Counted from the first letter of the stretch, positions 1 to 13,243 are shown. The stretch is DNA of 64,000 bases from Gorsachius magnificus (GCA_034008185.1 CM067082.1:55449586-55513585); one strand, 5' to 3'. The notes: generated by a model from the sequence alone, not told the origin. Program-made: numbers and translations.

Positions 1-1884
1 CTTTACCTTCCCTCCAATCAATAACATAGCAGGAGGCACTCCACCAAGTTAGAAATGTGAATGATTGGGGAATTCAACATCTGTCCAGTCTTGCATCCTT
101 GCTTGGAGCACAGCAAAGTCCTGCTACCTTGCTACAAGCATGTGGGGATGCAAAGATTGTTGGATGAGAGATTAAAGCAAAGAAACAAGAGGGATTTTAG
201 ACAACTATTTAGATGTTTAGAAACCTATTTAGATTTTTCTAATTTAGAAATTAGATTTGTCTTTCACTGAAGCTTTCTGTAGAAGCAATCTGTTATTTTC
301 AAGAATTTCTGTTTGACTTAACTAAATATTAAAAAAAAAAATCCTGACTGGACATCTCTTTCTCTATGATTCAGGTATTGTAAGCAATTTTATGGTACGC
401 TGTACAACAGCTATTACATTCAGTAATCTATTTCCTCAGCTGAAAAAATTACATTTCCAATTTCTTCAGAGAAAAAGCCAGTTGTATCTATTTAATAGAC
501 ATCTGCTTTAGAAATCAAACCACTCTTGATTTTTTTTTATAATACAATAATAAAACTCCACATTGTACTATTGCTGTGCAGAGAAGTATTTTTTCTTGAA
601 GAATCTGTAATACTATCTGCAGATATTGGATATCTAAAGTAAAAGGTTGCCCAGGGAAATAAGGAAAGCTAATACTGCAAATTTGGTTCTGTCATTTTGG
701 AAGAACTTTGGGTACTGAAAATATTTACATTACATCTTGAAGGATCTCAGCAAGCAAAGAAAACGAAACAAAACAAAACAAAGTGTCTCTTCTGTTAAAG
801 TCTAGTGAAATGCCTTTTTTATATACTGTACATAACGAATACACCTCCTTGTCTATTTGATGTCCTCCTGACAAGCTCCTTGATGCCAGTCCTTGAGCTA
901 TGCAACCTTCTTGCTAATCTGCCCATTACATTCATATAACTCAAGAATGATTTTTAAGAAATCTTCTAGATAACCAGAATGGGCATAGGGTATTCTAGAT
1001 GGAACTTTGCACTGCTGTGGAGGGTGAGAACATAGTCTAAACCACTGGTTACTGATATCATCATCACCCGGTTTTCATTAGCAGTAGCAGTGCACACTAA
1101 AAGAAGTGTACTCTGAAAGTGTGATTTCTCAGAGAGCTGGCACTGAAAGAGGCATAAGTACCATAAAATATTGTTTTAGATGAGAAATCCTACTGTGCCC
1201 TGGCAAGGTACTAACTGGTTCTTCCATATTATATTCTGCCTATATTCTTCTGTTGTCTCTTGTCTTGGTTACAAACCCTCTAAAGACATTCTTCTGTGCA
1301 TGGTGTCCTGCACAACACAAGTCTGGTTTGAATACTGCCATACAAATACTGATGGAGACTAAAAATAGATTGAGGACCAATGTAAAATTGTTCCTGAAGT
1401 CTGAGAGGAAAAAAAACACATTGGATATATGGTTGCTGAATAGAGGGATCAAACATGCAAACTGGGTGGATCAGGGTCTTCGTTTCAGAGCATTTCACTT
1501 TCATGATGGTCCATGTCAGATGTATCTTGATCTTGACTGAGATCTGTTGCTTTTTGAAATTTGTTTGGTAGCCTACATAAAATACACACTTAATGTCATA
1601 GAAGAGATGACATTTGCTGATGATATCATGATATGACAAAAGACTGAATGTTGCCAATTTCAGCTGGCTTAAGTGAATATGGCCACTGGGGTCAGCGCAT
1701 CTTCCAGTGCAGCAGAAAGACGAACTCACCTGCCAGTAGATCTGAACTTAAGTAAATACCAACTCAGGCTGATAATACTTCCTTTTTTGACGTAGGCCAT
1801 GAGGTATATTGGTGAGGCAGTACAAAATGTCCTAAGTGCATCTAGCTGTGCTGTAGCTGTTCTGCTCAGAATTAGGAGACTACT

Positions 1885-1912
1885 GGGGGTGGGGGGTGGG
1901 GGGGGTGGGGGG
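1885..1912 (+). repeat. G-run tract with quadruplex potential
   Basis: Four runs of 5, 6, 8 and 6 guanines are separated by single thymines. This is the classic pattern for a stable parallel G-quadruplex on the + strand, with 1-nt loops. The surrounding sequence is AT-rich, so the tract stands out sharply. Whether it does anything in the cell cannot be seen from sequence; it may simply be a G-rich microsatellite. Confidence 0.9.
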
Positions 1913-4900
1913 CTGACAGTACTGAAACACTCAGGACTAAAAAACATATAAACCAATGTTAGAACACCCTTAAAGATAAAAGTCCAGCAATTGTAAAAGA
2001 GTGCTAAACCCCTTCCATTTATAGAAAGCTGTATTCACCTTTGAATGTTCTTTTCTCAAAGGAGAAGGTGATAGCTTTGCTTGTATATGTTTTAAATCTG
2101 TTTTTAATAACTGTAAAATTCTTTATCTGTTCTCTCTAGGCTTTTTCTATAAAATAGTTACTGAAAGCATGAAACCATCCTGATGGAGACACATTGCAAT
2201 AATTCACCTTCAGTTTTATTGAATGTCTACTTGTTATTGGATAGTGAGGCAGGCAATGAGAGAGAGAGAAAATTTCAGATCTACCTTTTCCATAATATTC
2301 AATTTTATTAAATGTATTTCTTCTGTGTTTCATCCTACTGTATCAGTTAACAAAAGAAATTCCTGGAAAAACACTGAGAATTTTTAGAGCATATTTTCAT
2401 TTAATTTGAGAAAATTAGAGATTTAATTTTTTAATTCTACCAAGTTGTTGTTTGTGGGGTTAGGTAAGACCAGATATTATTGTAGCTTTCATAAGTCTTT
2501 ATTTCAAAGTCAGTTTTCTTCAAGTGCTATCTCCAGTTGCAAAGGTGCTATGTGGAGGTCCAAGTGGAGCCCAGTGTAATTCCATGGCCTGTTCTGTGTT
2601 CCCTGTGCTGTGAAGTGCTGGACATCCCGATGAATGCACATCTGACAGACCTCCGCTAGACAGCCCTCTGCACCCATTCTGGGTGCACACCTTGATTTTT
2701 TGCATTGACCACCAATGGTCTCATACTCCTGCTCTGGCTGTTCTGCAACCAGCCAGGGAGCCTCTTTTCCTTCATTTCAATGTCACATCTCATCATAACA
2801 ATAAATGATGATGTCCAGTTACAGTTCAGCCTCATTCTTGCTGCTGCCTCTTGGGACTTAATACCATCCAGCCTTGTGTCTGCCCCCTGTCATTGTTGAA
2901 GCCATTGCTCATGGAGCTGTACAACACCAAAAAGTTATGCCTGTCTTTCCTACAACAGGAAGGATCAGCCTGGATGGACAATCATGGTCAATGGAAGAAA
3001 AGTTTTCTTTTTAAATTCTACTGAACTTCAATTATGTTGATGTGAAATTTTCCTCAAACACGTCAAACATATATATAATTGAAAGCAAAGCAAAGACTAG
3101 CACTTAATGCAAATGCTAGGAGGAATCTTAAAGAAGGACTCAGAACATTGTGCACATCAGCAATCGCAGTGTGCTCTTCCTTCATAACAGCTATTTTGGG
3201 AACAAAAAGTTTTGACTTATTTCAGTTAGTAGTTCATTTCTTGTGGTTCTTTTTCAGTGGGACAGCTGGCAGGGTAAGGTGCTACTCAAAGTCAGTAAAT
3301 GTGGCAGACTGGCTTCTTTTTATATCTCAGAGATTCATCTGCATTTTTTTACTAAGTGGTGTGCTCCAGGACCATTTGAGTTGAACTCTGCGGTATCAGC
3401 CTTTTTCCAAACATTACATATTATTTTAGCTTTTGACTGCCATGAATTAGGGTTCTTTTTCTGAAGAGAAATTTGAAGCTATAAAACCCTGAGTAAAAAC
3501 TCTTATCTTAATAAGAAGATATGCAACACATTATTTAACAAGGATCACACTAGCTCTTTAAAGAAAGATATTTGCCTTAGGTAACTGAAAAAAACCCCAA
3601 AACCTTAAGAACCACCACATTTTCTTTGCAAAGAAGTTTCAAGATAAGCACCTAACAAAAACTAAGCTTCTTTCAAACATTGGCCTCTCCAGAAGACTGC
3701 ACCAAGATGAATCTCCTTTGTACCTTTGAGTTGTTACTGTACATAAACCTACAAGAATTTTAGTACATAGCAGGATCAGGAAGCCAGTAGATGCTGTTAT
3801 TTTAGTTTGGTTATTGGGACATCAATCTATGTACTTGGCTATCAGTGTTTCAAACTGTCCCTGGAAGTACAAGCCCAACTGTGATTCCTCAAGAAAGGAA
3901 TCCTTCCCAAGCAAGAGTACAAAAATGTTCTCTGGTCTCTCTGACTTGGTGTCACATTCAGAGCTTTTTCTTTTAGGGACCAGAGGCACAGGGCCTCACA
4001 TTCTCCTTTCCGTATCCTTGAGACAGGACTCAGCATATGGTGCCGCCTCCTTGTGTAGCTCTTTTCGCTGCCTTTGCCCTTGCCATCTTCTGGCAGTGTG
4101 ATGGGAATGGAAATAAAGCCTTTTCCTACTCCTCTTTCATCTTCCTGAAACTTCTTTTGCTCATCACAATCTCATAATGTTTCTGTGTGCCACCACAGAG
4201 CAGAGTGACCACCTCTCTGCTTTCCAGTCTGTTTGTATCCATGTGCCCTGCTTAGGGCTTGTAAGTGTAGTAAGTGAATGGAGAAGGAGCCAGCCTGGAG
4301 CAGGACTGCCCGGCACCCAGGCTTCTTGCACGTACTGTGAGCCTGGAAACCCTGTGGAGGTGGAGACACCTGCAAAGGCATCTGCAGCAAGATGGAGAAG
4401 GACCAGATAGCTGTGAAAATGTAAAGACATGGGAGAGGATGCGGTGGATGTCAAGACTGACTCCTGTGTTAGGGGAGCCAGATGAAGAGGAGGAAGAGAA
4501 TGGCCCAGGCTAATGCTTCTCTCAGAAGTCCTCTTTTCCAGCGTTGCAACCTGCTGAAATGGTGGGGTCATGGAAAAGGAGGATCTTTATTAGCCTTCCA
4601 CTGATTAACTACACACACAGATTTTAGCATGAAAAAATAGCGTAGCCAGATAGAGCAGACTGCCTCAGCGACCTCTCTTCCCTGCAGCTGCCCTGGGCAT
4701 GCTGCTGTAGCTGCGTAGCGTTCAGACGGGGGCTGACTCATCTCCAGCAAGCTCAGAGCGTGGGCAGAGTAACACAAGATGGTTTGTACCTCAATGTTCC
4801 ATAGTGTCCACACTCATGCCTTCTTTTGTTGTTTTGTGGTAACAGTCTGTGAAACCTGCTGTCAGAAAAACTATTTTGAAGGTGGGTTTTTTCACATTTT

Positions 4901-6243
4901 GAATGGAAGGATGGAGGTGGCTTTTGGGTCTTGGAGTTCATTATCATATTTCAACAACCCTGCTGGTGTTTATTAATGTAATTAAACTATTTCAAAGTTT
5001 TACATATTTAGGGCAGGTTTTTCCAATAAATTTGGATGGAATATTGGAAGTCCACTGAGAATTAGCTCAGTCTACAAATAAAGGAAGAGAGTGAAGGACA
5101 AACAGTAGACAGTTGCACAGAGAAAACAGCAAAATTAGATTCATACTAATTTAGAGCATTCGGGTCTAGCTTTTCAGTTGATTGATTTACAGCACCACAC
5201 AGAACATTTTTTATTCCTTTTTTTTTCAAGGACAATAAATGTCCTAAACCAAAGATTTATAATAACTTGGTAAGCCATTTGGGAAGAGGCTTGCCCTTGT
5301 AAAAGATTGCTAAACTGCTCCTTTACATAAATGAACCAGTTGAGCAATAGTCTGTCAAGAATAACACGTTTTTTGTTTTACTAGAATCATATCATTTAGA
5401 TAAAACCTAAAAGTTCTAGAAAGACAAACAAGTGTCAAATACAAAGAAGTTGTCCAGACAGAGAAAGAAAGCCATAATCTAAGAGAAAACCCATGCTCTT
5501 TAGGCAGTGAGAACTTTGGTTTCATGAATCACATTTAAAGGAAGGGTTTTTTTGCAAAAGTTGAGTAGAAGAGAAATATGCAAGAGAGATTTTGAAGAAA
5601 AATGAGTATTTCTGTAGTTAAAGCTAGAGGTTAATACCACAATTTATCAGCATGCCGCCATCATTAAAATAACATTCCGGATCTTTTCGTGGCTCAGATC
5701 CCAGCAATTACAATGATGCTAGAATGCAATAGACAATGTGCCAAAATTCTCATTGGGTTTAAAGAGTGAGGAATTATGTCCTTTGGTAAATGACAGCGAT
5801 CATAATCTTGTGAAGAGACAGAAATCAGACAGCCTTGTGACATAGCTGAGACCGTCCGAACACTGAGAAAATATTTAAAGGCAAATTAAAGGGCCACATC
5901 TCGTACTTCAGGTCTAAGCAGAGCCCTGTGATCCTGGGTATTGGGCTTACAGGGGAGGAAAGCTTTCTAACACTATTAAGTATATGGTTTTGTAAGACAA
6001 GAAAATTTGTGTCAAATTCCACATACTTCTGGACTCAGCTTGGATATTCTTGCCCCTCTGAAAAGTAAAGAGATAAGACATGAACCAAGTAAACACTATG
6101 AGCATTTTGAGTGAGAACATGCTGACGTTATTCCCAAGTCCATATAGGATGCAATATAATATACACTCATGATTGTCTTAAATTATAGGTGGTGTCAAAT
6201 GATAGCCTGTAACAAACCCCTTGTTTATATAAAATACAACAAA

Positions 6244-6267
6244 CCCCCCACTTCCCCCCCCGCCCCC
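6244..6267 (-). repeat. C-rich tract (G-rich on - strand)
   Basis: Runs of 6, 8 and 5 cytosines are separated by short interruptions in an A-rich setting. The - strand is therefore G-rich and could form a quadruplex if the 8-base run supplies two of the four tracts. It is most simply a low-complexity tract. Confidence 0.7.
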
Positions 6268-6419
6268 AAAATAAGACAACTCTTCAATTTTAATAAGCCA
6301 TAAAGACCCATTTAGCAGCAAAAAGGTCAATCCTCAGAACTCTGGGAGATAACCCAAACCTAGGTGGGTGTCATGAATGAGTGACTTTACTCGTCAGTGA
6401 AATACGTCAAATGTCTTGG

Positions 6420-7020
6420 CATTTCCCAACAGGCAAGGGTTGAGCCTCAAGGAGTGAAAGTTTCAGCCCAGGCTCCACTGTCAGTCTTTGGTGATGGAAC
6501 TCTGATTTTAGCAAACTTTGTTTGCTATCTCAGAGAGGCATTCCACCCAGAGGGAGATGTTGGTTGAAGCCCACTGCGGTCCAGGAGAGCTCAAAGGGCC
6601 TCACTTAGGACTGCTGTTTTATAGGATTGTGAGATGATCAGTTTTAGTCATCAGTAAACATCTAGCCCGGGCCACAATCTGGGCTGGTAATCACTGTAAT
6701 TCCAGTCGTGATGGTACTGCACCACTCAGGCTACGATTCTGATAAGGTTTGTTCTGAGGCTCCCAGGGGATAACTGATTGCTCCCCTTCTCGCTCCCCGC
6801 CTCAGCCATGTCAGAGTTTCTGGTACAGACAGTGCTGCCTAATCATCCGATTCCTTACACCAAGGCCAAGATCTGACGGGAGTTTCTGAGATCGTAAAGC
6901 GGTCCAGGAGAAAAGAGCAATGAGGGGGATGCACACCACTGTGGGGTATAGCACAACTGTTCAGCTGCTGGTTTAGTTGGCTCAGCTCAGGGACACCAAG
7001 CAAGCAGAATCAAGCTGTTG
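6420..7020. other. GC- and CpG-richer block of unknown nature
   Basis: Around a dozen CpG dinucleotides occur in about 600 bases, clearly more than in the flanks, together with short GC-rich stretches such as GCCCGGGCC (about 6665) and TCGCTCCCCGCCTC (about 6790). A 13-base word, GCGGTCCAGGAGA, occurs twice (6576-6588 and 6899-6911). I recognise no open frame, tRNA or rRNA colinearity, or known transposon. It could be an old unrecognised repeat, a conserved regulatory element or a chance GC patch. Confidence 0.45.
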
Positions 7021-7039
7021 TTCTCATCACAATTTATTT

Positions 7040-7067
7040 CTCTCATGAGAGGGCTCTCATGAGAGGG
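7040..7067. repeat. Tandem duplication of a 14-bp palindromic unit
   Basis: The unit CTCTCATGAGAGGG occurs twice back to back with no mismatch. Each unit contains the perfect 12-base palindrome CTCTCATGAGAG. The identity of the two copies suggests a recent slippage duplication. Confidence 0.9.
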
Positions 7068-10000
7068 TATCCTTTGAGATAAGTACCTGACAGGTAAAAT
7101 TACTTAGGATATCACCGTAAATCTTCCCTGTTTTTTTTCTGCTGCAACCATCAATTATGAAGTGAAGAATGCTTGCATAAGACACAGTACAGTCACTTTA
7201 TTTTCCAGGACTAAATTTAAGTCTCTTGACTTGTAATATTTCACAAAGTTTGACACTTTTTTTTTCAATGAGTAGGTTAATAATCATACAGTAAAGCAAT
7301 TTTTTATTATAAAGGTATGATAATATATTGCTTTTCCATGGAAATTACAAGTGGCTATAGCATCACTTTATTGACAGTAATAAAATGATACTGGGCACAT
7401 GCTGATTGATTCATTGCAGATTAAATCAGATTTATCTCATTTAGGTTAAATGAAAAAGGGACAGATATGGCTTCAGTTCATTCCAGAAAATGAAATTCAT
7501 TACAAGTAAAATATGTACCTACTTTTAAAACTGTTTTTATTGTTATTTATAGAGAGATATAATATCACAGTAGTTAAATTAATGGGTTCAAGGCAGTGAT
7601 GAGAACGTTTCTGGTTTCATTATGGTCCTTGAGTACTAATAATTTTTTGAAACTACTGCAGCTCTTCTCTAAAATCTTACCCAACTACATGAAAAGTTAA
7701 TGTCCCCTGAATCTGGTGTTTTGTTACCAGATAAACCATAAATAAACCAAAGAACGCCCCCATGAGTGCCCATGGTCTCTGCCCATTACAGAGACCAGAA
7801 TTTCCTCAGGGAGCTGTCACTGGGAGGAAAAAAAAATCATTTCAGGAAGTTCATGCCACAAGCACCCAGGTTACAAAAAAAGAAATCTGAAATTACATGG
7901 TGCCACCTTCACTTGAAGCAGAGTTTCCCTTAAAGCACACGTCCCTTTCCCTAGCGGTGGTTTGCCATGGTCAATGTGGCAAGGATATTGTTGTCTTTAC
8001 TTTAATCTCATCATGCAAAGATGATAGATGTCTTTCTAACAAATAATTTTCAGCTCAGGAAATCTTATCTTGCTGGTCTCTTCAAACTATTCAAATGATC
8101 TGATACAAGCAGGAGACAAAAAAAAATTAAAAATTGCTATTTGCATGAAAATGGATCACAACATTGTAACAGTTTTAACTATTTTCACTGACTGGGATTT
8201 TTTCATGGTTCTTGAGTTGACCGTTTGCTGTCTATGTGTATATACACACAACCCTGTTTTGATTGATTGTCGCTCTGCTCTTAGGTTATGGAAACAGAAT
8301 GGCACTACTCCATCTGTTGTCACTTGCTGTTTGTGTGTCTTTGGGTGCACCAGTATAACAAGAGTATATATCTATCATCTCACTTGGTGCATATTGAGAA
8401 TTATAACGGTATATTAGTGCCTCTAAAAATTATAACATATGAAATTGTTTATATTTTAGTCGTGAGTATTTAAACTGTGTAAGACAATAGGTGCCTCATA
8501 GTACATTTGTGTAAACATAGGCCATGGGTGCTGACCTTGCATAATTAATAAGAAAACTGTGAATGTTCCATAAAGCACGACGTTATCTAAATAGCTTCTC
8601 AAAAGCTGCAGAAGATTTCACTGTCTATCTCGGTTGCTCAGTCAAGCCCTCTTACAGAAATTGCACAGCAGATTCATCACCTGAGTGAGCCCTACCCTGA
8701 GATCTGTTTGTCTGTTCCTACTGAGAACAGACTTTGAGGAAACGGTGCCCTGTAATGGGACCTCATCCAGGGAACGGTGGTACGTAATCATGAAGTAAAT
8801 TTTTACTCAGCATTAAAAGATTCTTGAAACTACACAGGAAGGGAAAAGGGATATGGTACAGAGTCCCTGGAGAGAAACCACCATCGGTAAAAGTGAATAA
8901 CTCCCTGAAAATCTATCATGCAGAAATTAATTTCTTATTATGCACAGTAAGTACATGCTATGTGTAACAGTTATGTAAATGTGCCTAAGAGTACCAGAAT
9001 GCTTGTGCAATGCTTCCAATAGAGGAATTCCAGGCAAGCAAAAGAAAAATCAAATGTCTGTTATCTGCAGATCTGAAAATATAAGCCAGAATACCAGGCT
9101 GGCTTCAAAAAAATTAATGAATTACCTATTGCTCAGCTGGGAGGTGAAAAGACTTATAAAACTTCCATTTTAAACCTAAGGCTGCTTTACTGATAGCTTG
9201 GAAGTGCTTTCTTCAAAATAAATGTTTGAGGAACATTCTTTACATTCTTTTCTTTAAATACAGACCCTAGCCTGTGTATAAAAATGCACAAGAGTTTCTT
9301 TTGTCTGCATTTATATGTGCAGTTACTACAACTATTAACTCCATTATGTCTTTTTAAAGTAGATAGCAGAATAAGCATTTGTATATGTTGGTAATTCTGC
9401 ATCCAAACAGATTTATATGTTCATTTAATCTTGTCTAGAAAGCAAGCCAATGTTACCAAACCCTTTTAGCAGCGCCTATGCTATTAATAGTTTAGCTGAT
9501 TATTTTGCTCTTGCTAAATATTCCTTTGTATGCACTTTTGTATTTGAGACAAGATGTACAGTAGGGAACAGTAGGAAGATCCTTAGCTGATATAAATCAC
9601 TGTAACTCCACTGATTTCTTGCATATGTATGGTTTTGAGAGCTGAAGTATTAGACCAAATTTTCTCCTGCTCCTGTTGTGCAGAGCTGTAGAGCCATGCT
9701 ATTAACTTTTTTGAATTGTCTGTGTTGAAACTTGCTAGTTTACCTCGAGGTAAGTCAAGTAGCTTCTAGTAGTGAAGGAGAGTCACTCTCTTATTTCCAT
9801 AGGAACTGAAGCCACCAGGTTTTAATTCAGCCAGAGTAATAAGCTGAATGAGAAAATGTGACTAAAAACGTGTGCAAGTTGTCACATTTAATTTACATTT
9901 CATGAGGAAAGTAGTGTTGCTTTTGATAGTGCAATATTTTAAGCATGTGCTTAACTTAGAAATTAATCAGACCTGAGAATGTGGCAGAGTTTATATACAT

Positions 10001-13000
10001 GCTCAAGCGCCTTGCTAAATCAGAAAACTCATCCTCACATCACAGTTTGTCAAGCAATGTGATAAATCTAGCTCTCTGTTGTTCACAAATCACTTAAAAC
10101 AGGTCCAGATTTATGTAACTGTATTTATTATTCATAAGTATTTATTGAATAGCTTATATAGCCGTGTGCAGTCTAGGTCTGAATTGCCTGCTTTGGATAT
10201 ACATTTGTTGCAACAATCGTGACAGCTATTTTGATTACTGGAAAAAATTTTCAGTAGAATAATGAATAGCCGAAGACTAACCAGTTTACACTTGAATGAT
10301 ATGGATTTGATATATACATACCTTTGCATCACTAACTCTCTTCTGCTGTTGTGGTGCTCATGATAATCATTGATACACCAAGGTAAGTATTAAGTTTAGT
10401 GGTAAGCAAGATGATGCAGACTCAATCTGTAATCAAATCCATGCTACCCACTGCTGTTTTATTCTTAAGTGTTATTTCCACCTTCATTTTCATGCATAAT
10501 GTAGCTAGAAGACTGAATTGTTTTATTTACTTTAATACAGGATGAGAGTTCAGTAAAAGTTTAAAACTCTTTGCACAAAAGAGTACTTGGAATTACTGAC
10601 CTTCAGCAGAAATTGAGGGATTTGATAAGCTTTCAGCAAATAAATACTGTGTTACTTTCGGTGGAAATAATGAAGCATGAAAGTACCAGGATCCATTTAG
10701 CTATGCTAGCAAGCTGCTTATTCCTTAGTAGGGAATATGTTCTGCCATCCTCTTCACATTTATGAATAATTTTCTTCAAGACAAACTAGGTCTTGTGAGA
10801 TCAAATGGCTAAAACATGTTCATGCAGGACCTGAAGCAGACCTTGGGTGCTTCAGATGGTGATACTTCTACAAGTTTTTTTAAAACATATTTGTGTACTA
10901 CCCAATATACTTTAGCTATTCCTGAGGATTTCTAACTATGATGAGGAAAGATGCCTCAATGACTGAGAATGAATTTGGTACTCTAGATGTGTGGTCAATC
11001 ACTTATCCTGCCATGGGCCTTGGGGCAGTGATTCAGGCACCTAAACACAGGCATCTGTTGCCAGTTCTGCTGTTGTGGCCTCCAGCTGTTGATGCAGAAA
11101 AGCGCGTCTCCTGTGGGTTCTGTGTCATCACCACCTGCCTGGTAGACTTGTTTTGGACATAGTAGCAGCACTATACACCTCAATGAGACAACCCAAATCT
11201 CTCCCTCCACGTGACTTGAGCAAGTCACTTAGGCTACAATTATTAAAAGTCCTACGTGCACGTCTTTATCTAATGAGGCTTGCAAAAGCCTCCAGGTGTC
11301 TAAGTCCATGGTACTACTGAGAAATGCTTCAACAATATGAAATACATCTTTGGGCACCCTAAAAACCAAAATAATCCTTTAAAAATAGATCTTGCTCTGT
11401 GTGTGGACATTTATAAGATGCAAGGAAGAAGGTCCAGCAGTGTGGACCCAAGCTAGTATCTCTACAAGGCTTAAGGTGGTCTTGCACACCAGCCTGGACT
11501 GGTAGACACTGGTGTGTCCCCAGAGTGCATCACAATGCAGTTGGAACATGTTTTGTCACAGACTGCTGGCCATCAGAGAGTCTTTGTCTTACATAGAGCT
11601 GTTGTGAGAGTTAGACACCTTAGGAAATAGCAACAGGAATGAACATTTTCAAAATAGCCTTTTAAAATGCTTAGTTTCCACTACATCTCAGCTAGGCTAC
11701 TTCCAGTTAGGGCCTCAGTTACTTTTGAAATTGTGATTGTAAAGAATATTTTTTCTTCAATGTGGAGAGGAGAGAGCAGCTCCTGGTCTATGTTTATTAG
11801 TCTCTGTCACTGCAAGAAGCAGCTGACAGATTATTTTCAAGTGTTTTGTAATATTTAAAGTAGCTTGTATTGAAAAATGTGGTGTTTTTCTTCCTTCATA
11901 TAAAGAGCAGTATGTTTTGCCTTTATGACTTCTATCGTTGTTGCCTTAGATTCTTGAGACAGAAGTGAAAGGAATGATTCATGTTTTCTCCCTTTAATTT
12001 AGGTAACATGATATTTGGCTTTAATTATTCTCTTAAACATGTTAAAAAATAAAATTATGATTAGACTTTGATAAAATTTCATATTATGATAGGCTGAAGC
12101 AATAAAACAAAGCCAGAATTACGTAGAGCATGACCTTTCCTTGCATGATGTCTCCTTGTATAAAAATAAGTCTCATCAGCCTGTGATTTAGATGCCAAGC
12201 CAAAGGATGGTAACTGTAATTAGAGGCTTAAAATGGCAAGATGAAATATCCTTACATTAACTTTAAATTGAAGCCTTAAAAATATCAAGCAAATGTTTGA
12301 TAATTTTTCTACTCTATTTATACAGTACCCAACTAACTTATTTCTTGTTACTTGTCAGTTCTGCAGCATCTTATATTATGGAAATATCCTCATTAGTAGT
12401 ATTCTCAGCGGAATAATTGGGGCAGTATGATTTTATATTATCTTCTCTACAACCAGGCAAACGACTGCTGTGCATTTCTAACATCAGTTTTGAATGTACA
12501 GGGACAGTACAAAAAAGCACTATAAGACTTATTTATATGATAGGTTTGAAAATCTGGGAGAACAGAACATTATTTTATTTGCTGCAAGAGGAATTTGAGG
12601 GAAAGCAGAGCAGAGAATAAAATTTCATCATTTCTATGTTGGTACAGATTATTTTAATTTCATATCATTTTTGTGTTATCATACACCTTATAATATGATG
12701 GTATCTTGGGTATTTTTTTTGGTAGCTGCTCAGTTATTGTGTGGTTTCTAATGAAAATGCTGACACAGCTTTAACAATTCAAACTCAAATTCAAATGTGC
12801 TAACAGCATTATTCTAACAGTATGGATAGTCATTTCAGGAATAAGTTTAGACATTTGCCTTGGAGCAAAGCATGACTAAATACCCATAAGCTAGCGTTAG
12901 AAAAAAAAATGGAGGCAAAAGTCTTTTTGACTATGACTGGAGAGAGAAAAAATCCTGTAATCTCAGTAATAGCCCTCTGAAAGGATACTGCAAACAGTTT

Positions 13001-13143
13001 AAGATATAAAAAAATTCTTTAACAAGTACAGTGTTTTGGGGATAAATTGTGAATTAGAAAGTAGAAAGGGAAGTCTCCTAAAGAAATAAAAAGCTTTTCA
13101 CAGAAGGGAAAAAAAATTGCTTTCCACCTCCCAAAGAGAAGGT
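7068..13143. other. Unique AT-rich non-coding DNA, no gene recognised
   Basis: I see no convincing gene. The stretch includes a perfect 14-base palindrome TGTGTATATACACA at 8235-8248, an exon-like interval at 9684-9749 (listed as a finding only) and a repeat trace near 11.2 kb listed separately. Everything else reads as ordinary AT-rich intron or intergenic DNA. Confidence 0.6.
11205..11340. repeat. Possible remnant of an old amniote repeat
   Basis: The words CAAGTCACTTAGGCTAC (about 11,221-11,237) and GGTGTCTAAGTCC (about 11,297-11,309) resemble the halves of old palindromic repeats seen across turtles, crocodilians and birds. The first word also resembles the conserved core of MIR-type SINEs. 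The match is short and from memory, so the family is undecided. Confidence 0.3.
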
Positions 13144-13243
13144 GGGTGCATTTTCAAAACAATGCACTGAGACTTAACCGAGCAATTCTTACTAACTTTA
13201 AAGAGAGGTCACATCTCGTAGCACAACTTTGAAAATCTGCCCC
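13144..13243. repeat. Ancient palindromic (MITE-like) repeat
   Basis: About 100 bases are bounded by inverted ends: GGGTGCATTTTCAAAAC on the left and ACTTTGAAAATCTGCCCC on the right, which are near reverse complements with small mismatches. The interior has TGAGACTTAAC-like words. This matches my memory of a widespread old amniote palindromic repeat whose ends read TTTTCAAAA and TTTGAAAAT. The copy is heavily eroded and the family name is uncertain. Confidence 0.5.

Larger units (their letters stand above)
1..6415. other. Unique AT-rich non-coding DNA, no gene recognised
   Basis: I see no recognisable exon, RNA gene or mobile element here apart from the G-run and C-rich tract listed separately. 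The open frames are short, overlap on opposite strands and show no protein family motif. A mildly GC-richer patch at about 4100-4560 also lacks anything I recognise. An intron or intergenic space are equally possible. Confidence 0.6.

Noticed and set aside
1280..1729. 149-codon open frame on the - strand
   Set aside because: No recognisable motif and low-complexity composition; probably accidental.
4164..4571. 135-codon open frame on the - strand with overlapping frames on both strands
   Set aside because: It lies in a mildly GC-rich patch where stops are rarer; no domain seen.
6600..6900. Words resembling 28S rRNA (GGGATAACTG and a GTGAGA...AGTTTTA stretch)
   Set aside because: The words are in the wrong order for rRNA and the sequence between them does not align, so the resemblance is probably coincidental.
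10320..10390. Consensus splice donor AAG-GTAAGT at about 10,382
   Set aside because: No plausible acceptor lies upstream at exon distance; GTAAGT alone is expected several times by chance.
11190..11240. MIR SINE core-like word (GACTTGAGCAAGTCACTTAGG)
   Set aside because: Not firmly assigned to MIR: the following bases fit an old palindromic repeat better, so it was listed only as an unnamed remnant.
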